From Alphaproteobacteria bacterium HGW-Alphaproteobacteria-18 (GTDB lineage: Bacteria > Pseudomonadota > Alphaproteobacteria > Caulobacterales > Hyphomonadaceae), in assembly GCA_002841155.1 (NCBI GenBank), contig PHEH01000009.1:183046-247045 (forward strand): 64,000 nucleotides of DNA, in the 5' to 3' direction. The position numbers and the translations under genes are program-made. The notes beneath the pieces were generated by a model. That model saw only the letters and a list, made by a program, of their open reading frames with translations, made no database searches and was not told the DNA's origin. This document shows, one piece after another, positions 63,526 through 64,000 of this stretch; within the stretch, counting starts at the first letter, position 1; each line of letters begins with the position of its first letter.

Positions 63526-64000
63526 GGGTCAGGGTCACCGGCGCGTGGTCAGAAGGCTTCCAGCCGCTCCGCCAGATCGGATGGATGCGGTAGGAGCTGA
63601 CATCGACGTCCTCCATCGCGGCCTTGTTGGCCCAGATATGGTCCAGCCGCCGGCCCCGGTTGGAGGCAGCCCAGTCGGCGGCGCGATAGCTCCACCAAGT
63701 ATAGAGCTTCTGCTGATCGGGCACGGCGAGCCGGGCAATATCTTCAAACCCGGCTGATTTGCGCGAATCCTCCAGCCGCTCGGTTTCCTGCGGCGTGTGA
63801 GATACGATCCCGAGCAGCTGTTTGTGTGACCAGACATCATTCTCATGCGGGGCAACATTGAGATCGCCCACCAGAATACGTTTGCGGCCTTTGGTGAGCT
63901 TCTTGTAGCCCGGCCCCAGCCGGTCGAGAAAATCGAGCTTGTGGGCAAACTTGTCATTGGTGTCCGGGTCGGGAACGTCCCCGCCGGCTGGCAGGTAGAT
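63515..64000 (-). CDS. xth: Exodeoxyribonuclease III, 5'-truncated by window edge
   Basis: C-terminal 161 residues of an Exo III / AP endonuclease; the start lies beyond position 64000. Motifs: ILVGDLNVAPHENDVWSH (catalytic Asp, Asn), YTWWSYRAADWAASNRGRRLDHIWAN (Asp), and SDHAPVTLTL with the catalytic His. AP endonuclease in base excision repair. It overlaps the cenR-like gene by 11 bases at the 3' ends. Confidence 0.93.
   Translation of the reverse strand: MYLPAGGDVPDPDTNDKFAHKLDFLDRLGPGYKKLTKGRKRILVGDLNVAPHENDVWSHKQLLGIVSHTPQETERLEDSRKSAGFEDIARLAVPDQQKLYTWWSYRAADWAASNRGRRLDHIWANKAAMEDVDVSSYRIHPIWRSGWKPSDHAPVTLTLKA

Overview
The window is a high-GC alphaproteobacterial chromosome segment that spans the replication origin. 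The order dnaQ-coaE-aroE-maf-ppsR | hemE-hemH-hemJ-rho-mnmE-mnmG-rsmG-parA-parB-holA-lptE-leuS is the classic origin neighbourhood of this class. The gap between ppsR (the DUF299/RP001 gene) and hemE is where Caulobacter and its relatives place oriC. Cell-cycle genes typical of the CtrA lineage are present (RcdA, TrcR and CenR-like proteins, NtrZ-like protein), and three perfect TTAA-N7-TTAA CtrA boxes were found. A member of the Caulobacterales/Hyphomonadales (for example Hyphomonas) is the best inference; the species cannot be fixed from sequence alone.

Layout. 1-2.9 kb: cysK (cut by the left edge), bioB, leuC. 3.0-14.7 kb: the ribosome/SRP backbone ffh-aroQ-rpsP-rimM-trmD-rplS-leuC on the minus strand, broken up by a Kef antiporter, a glycosyltransferase, two secreted beta/gamma-crystallin-like proteins and a lower-GC O-acyltransferase. 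14.9-24.8 kb: mixed metabolism (GNAT, prolyl oligopeptidase, AGE epimerase, gpmA, a RibD-type deaminase, a glycosyltransferase, GST, Hsp20 with a probable ROSE thermometer, a lipoprotein methyltransferase-like protein). 25-28.5 kb: a WYL-like protein, a CtrA box and a TetR cassette with two AHSA1 proteins and a DHFR-fold reductase. 29.0-33.0 kb: an arsenic operon (arsR-arsI-acr3-arsC-osmC-arsC-arsH) with two unrelated arsenate reductases. 33.1-40.9 kb: ppa, carbonic anhydrase, rcdA, trcR, smr-mltA-timA and secB. 40.9-58.6 kb: the origin block. 58.6-64 kb: envelope and signalling genes (DUF3576, porin, NtrZ-like, thiE-like, yggS, L,D-transpeptidase, cenR-like) and xth, cut by the right edge.

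Most notable signals. (1) The 341-bp putative oriC holds nine GANTC (CcrM-type) sites, five of them fused to a DnaA-like half box as TGTGANTC/GANTCACA. (2) A small repeat of TGTCC motifs at 10-bp period lies in frame inside both trmD and the thiE-like gene, in opposite orientations. (3) Two perfect parS sites lie inside the coding sequences of mnmG and rsmG, and a CtrA box overlaps the mnmG start. No tRNA, rRNA, CRISPR array, insertion sequence or prophage was seen.
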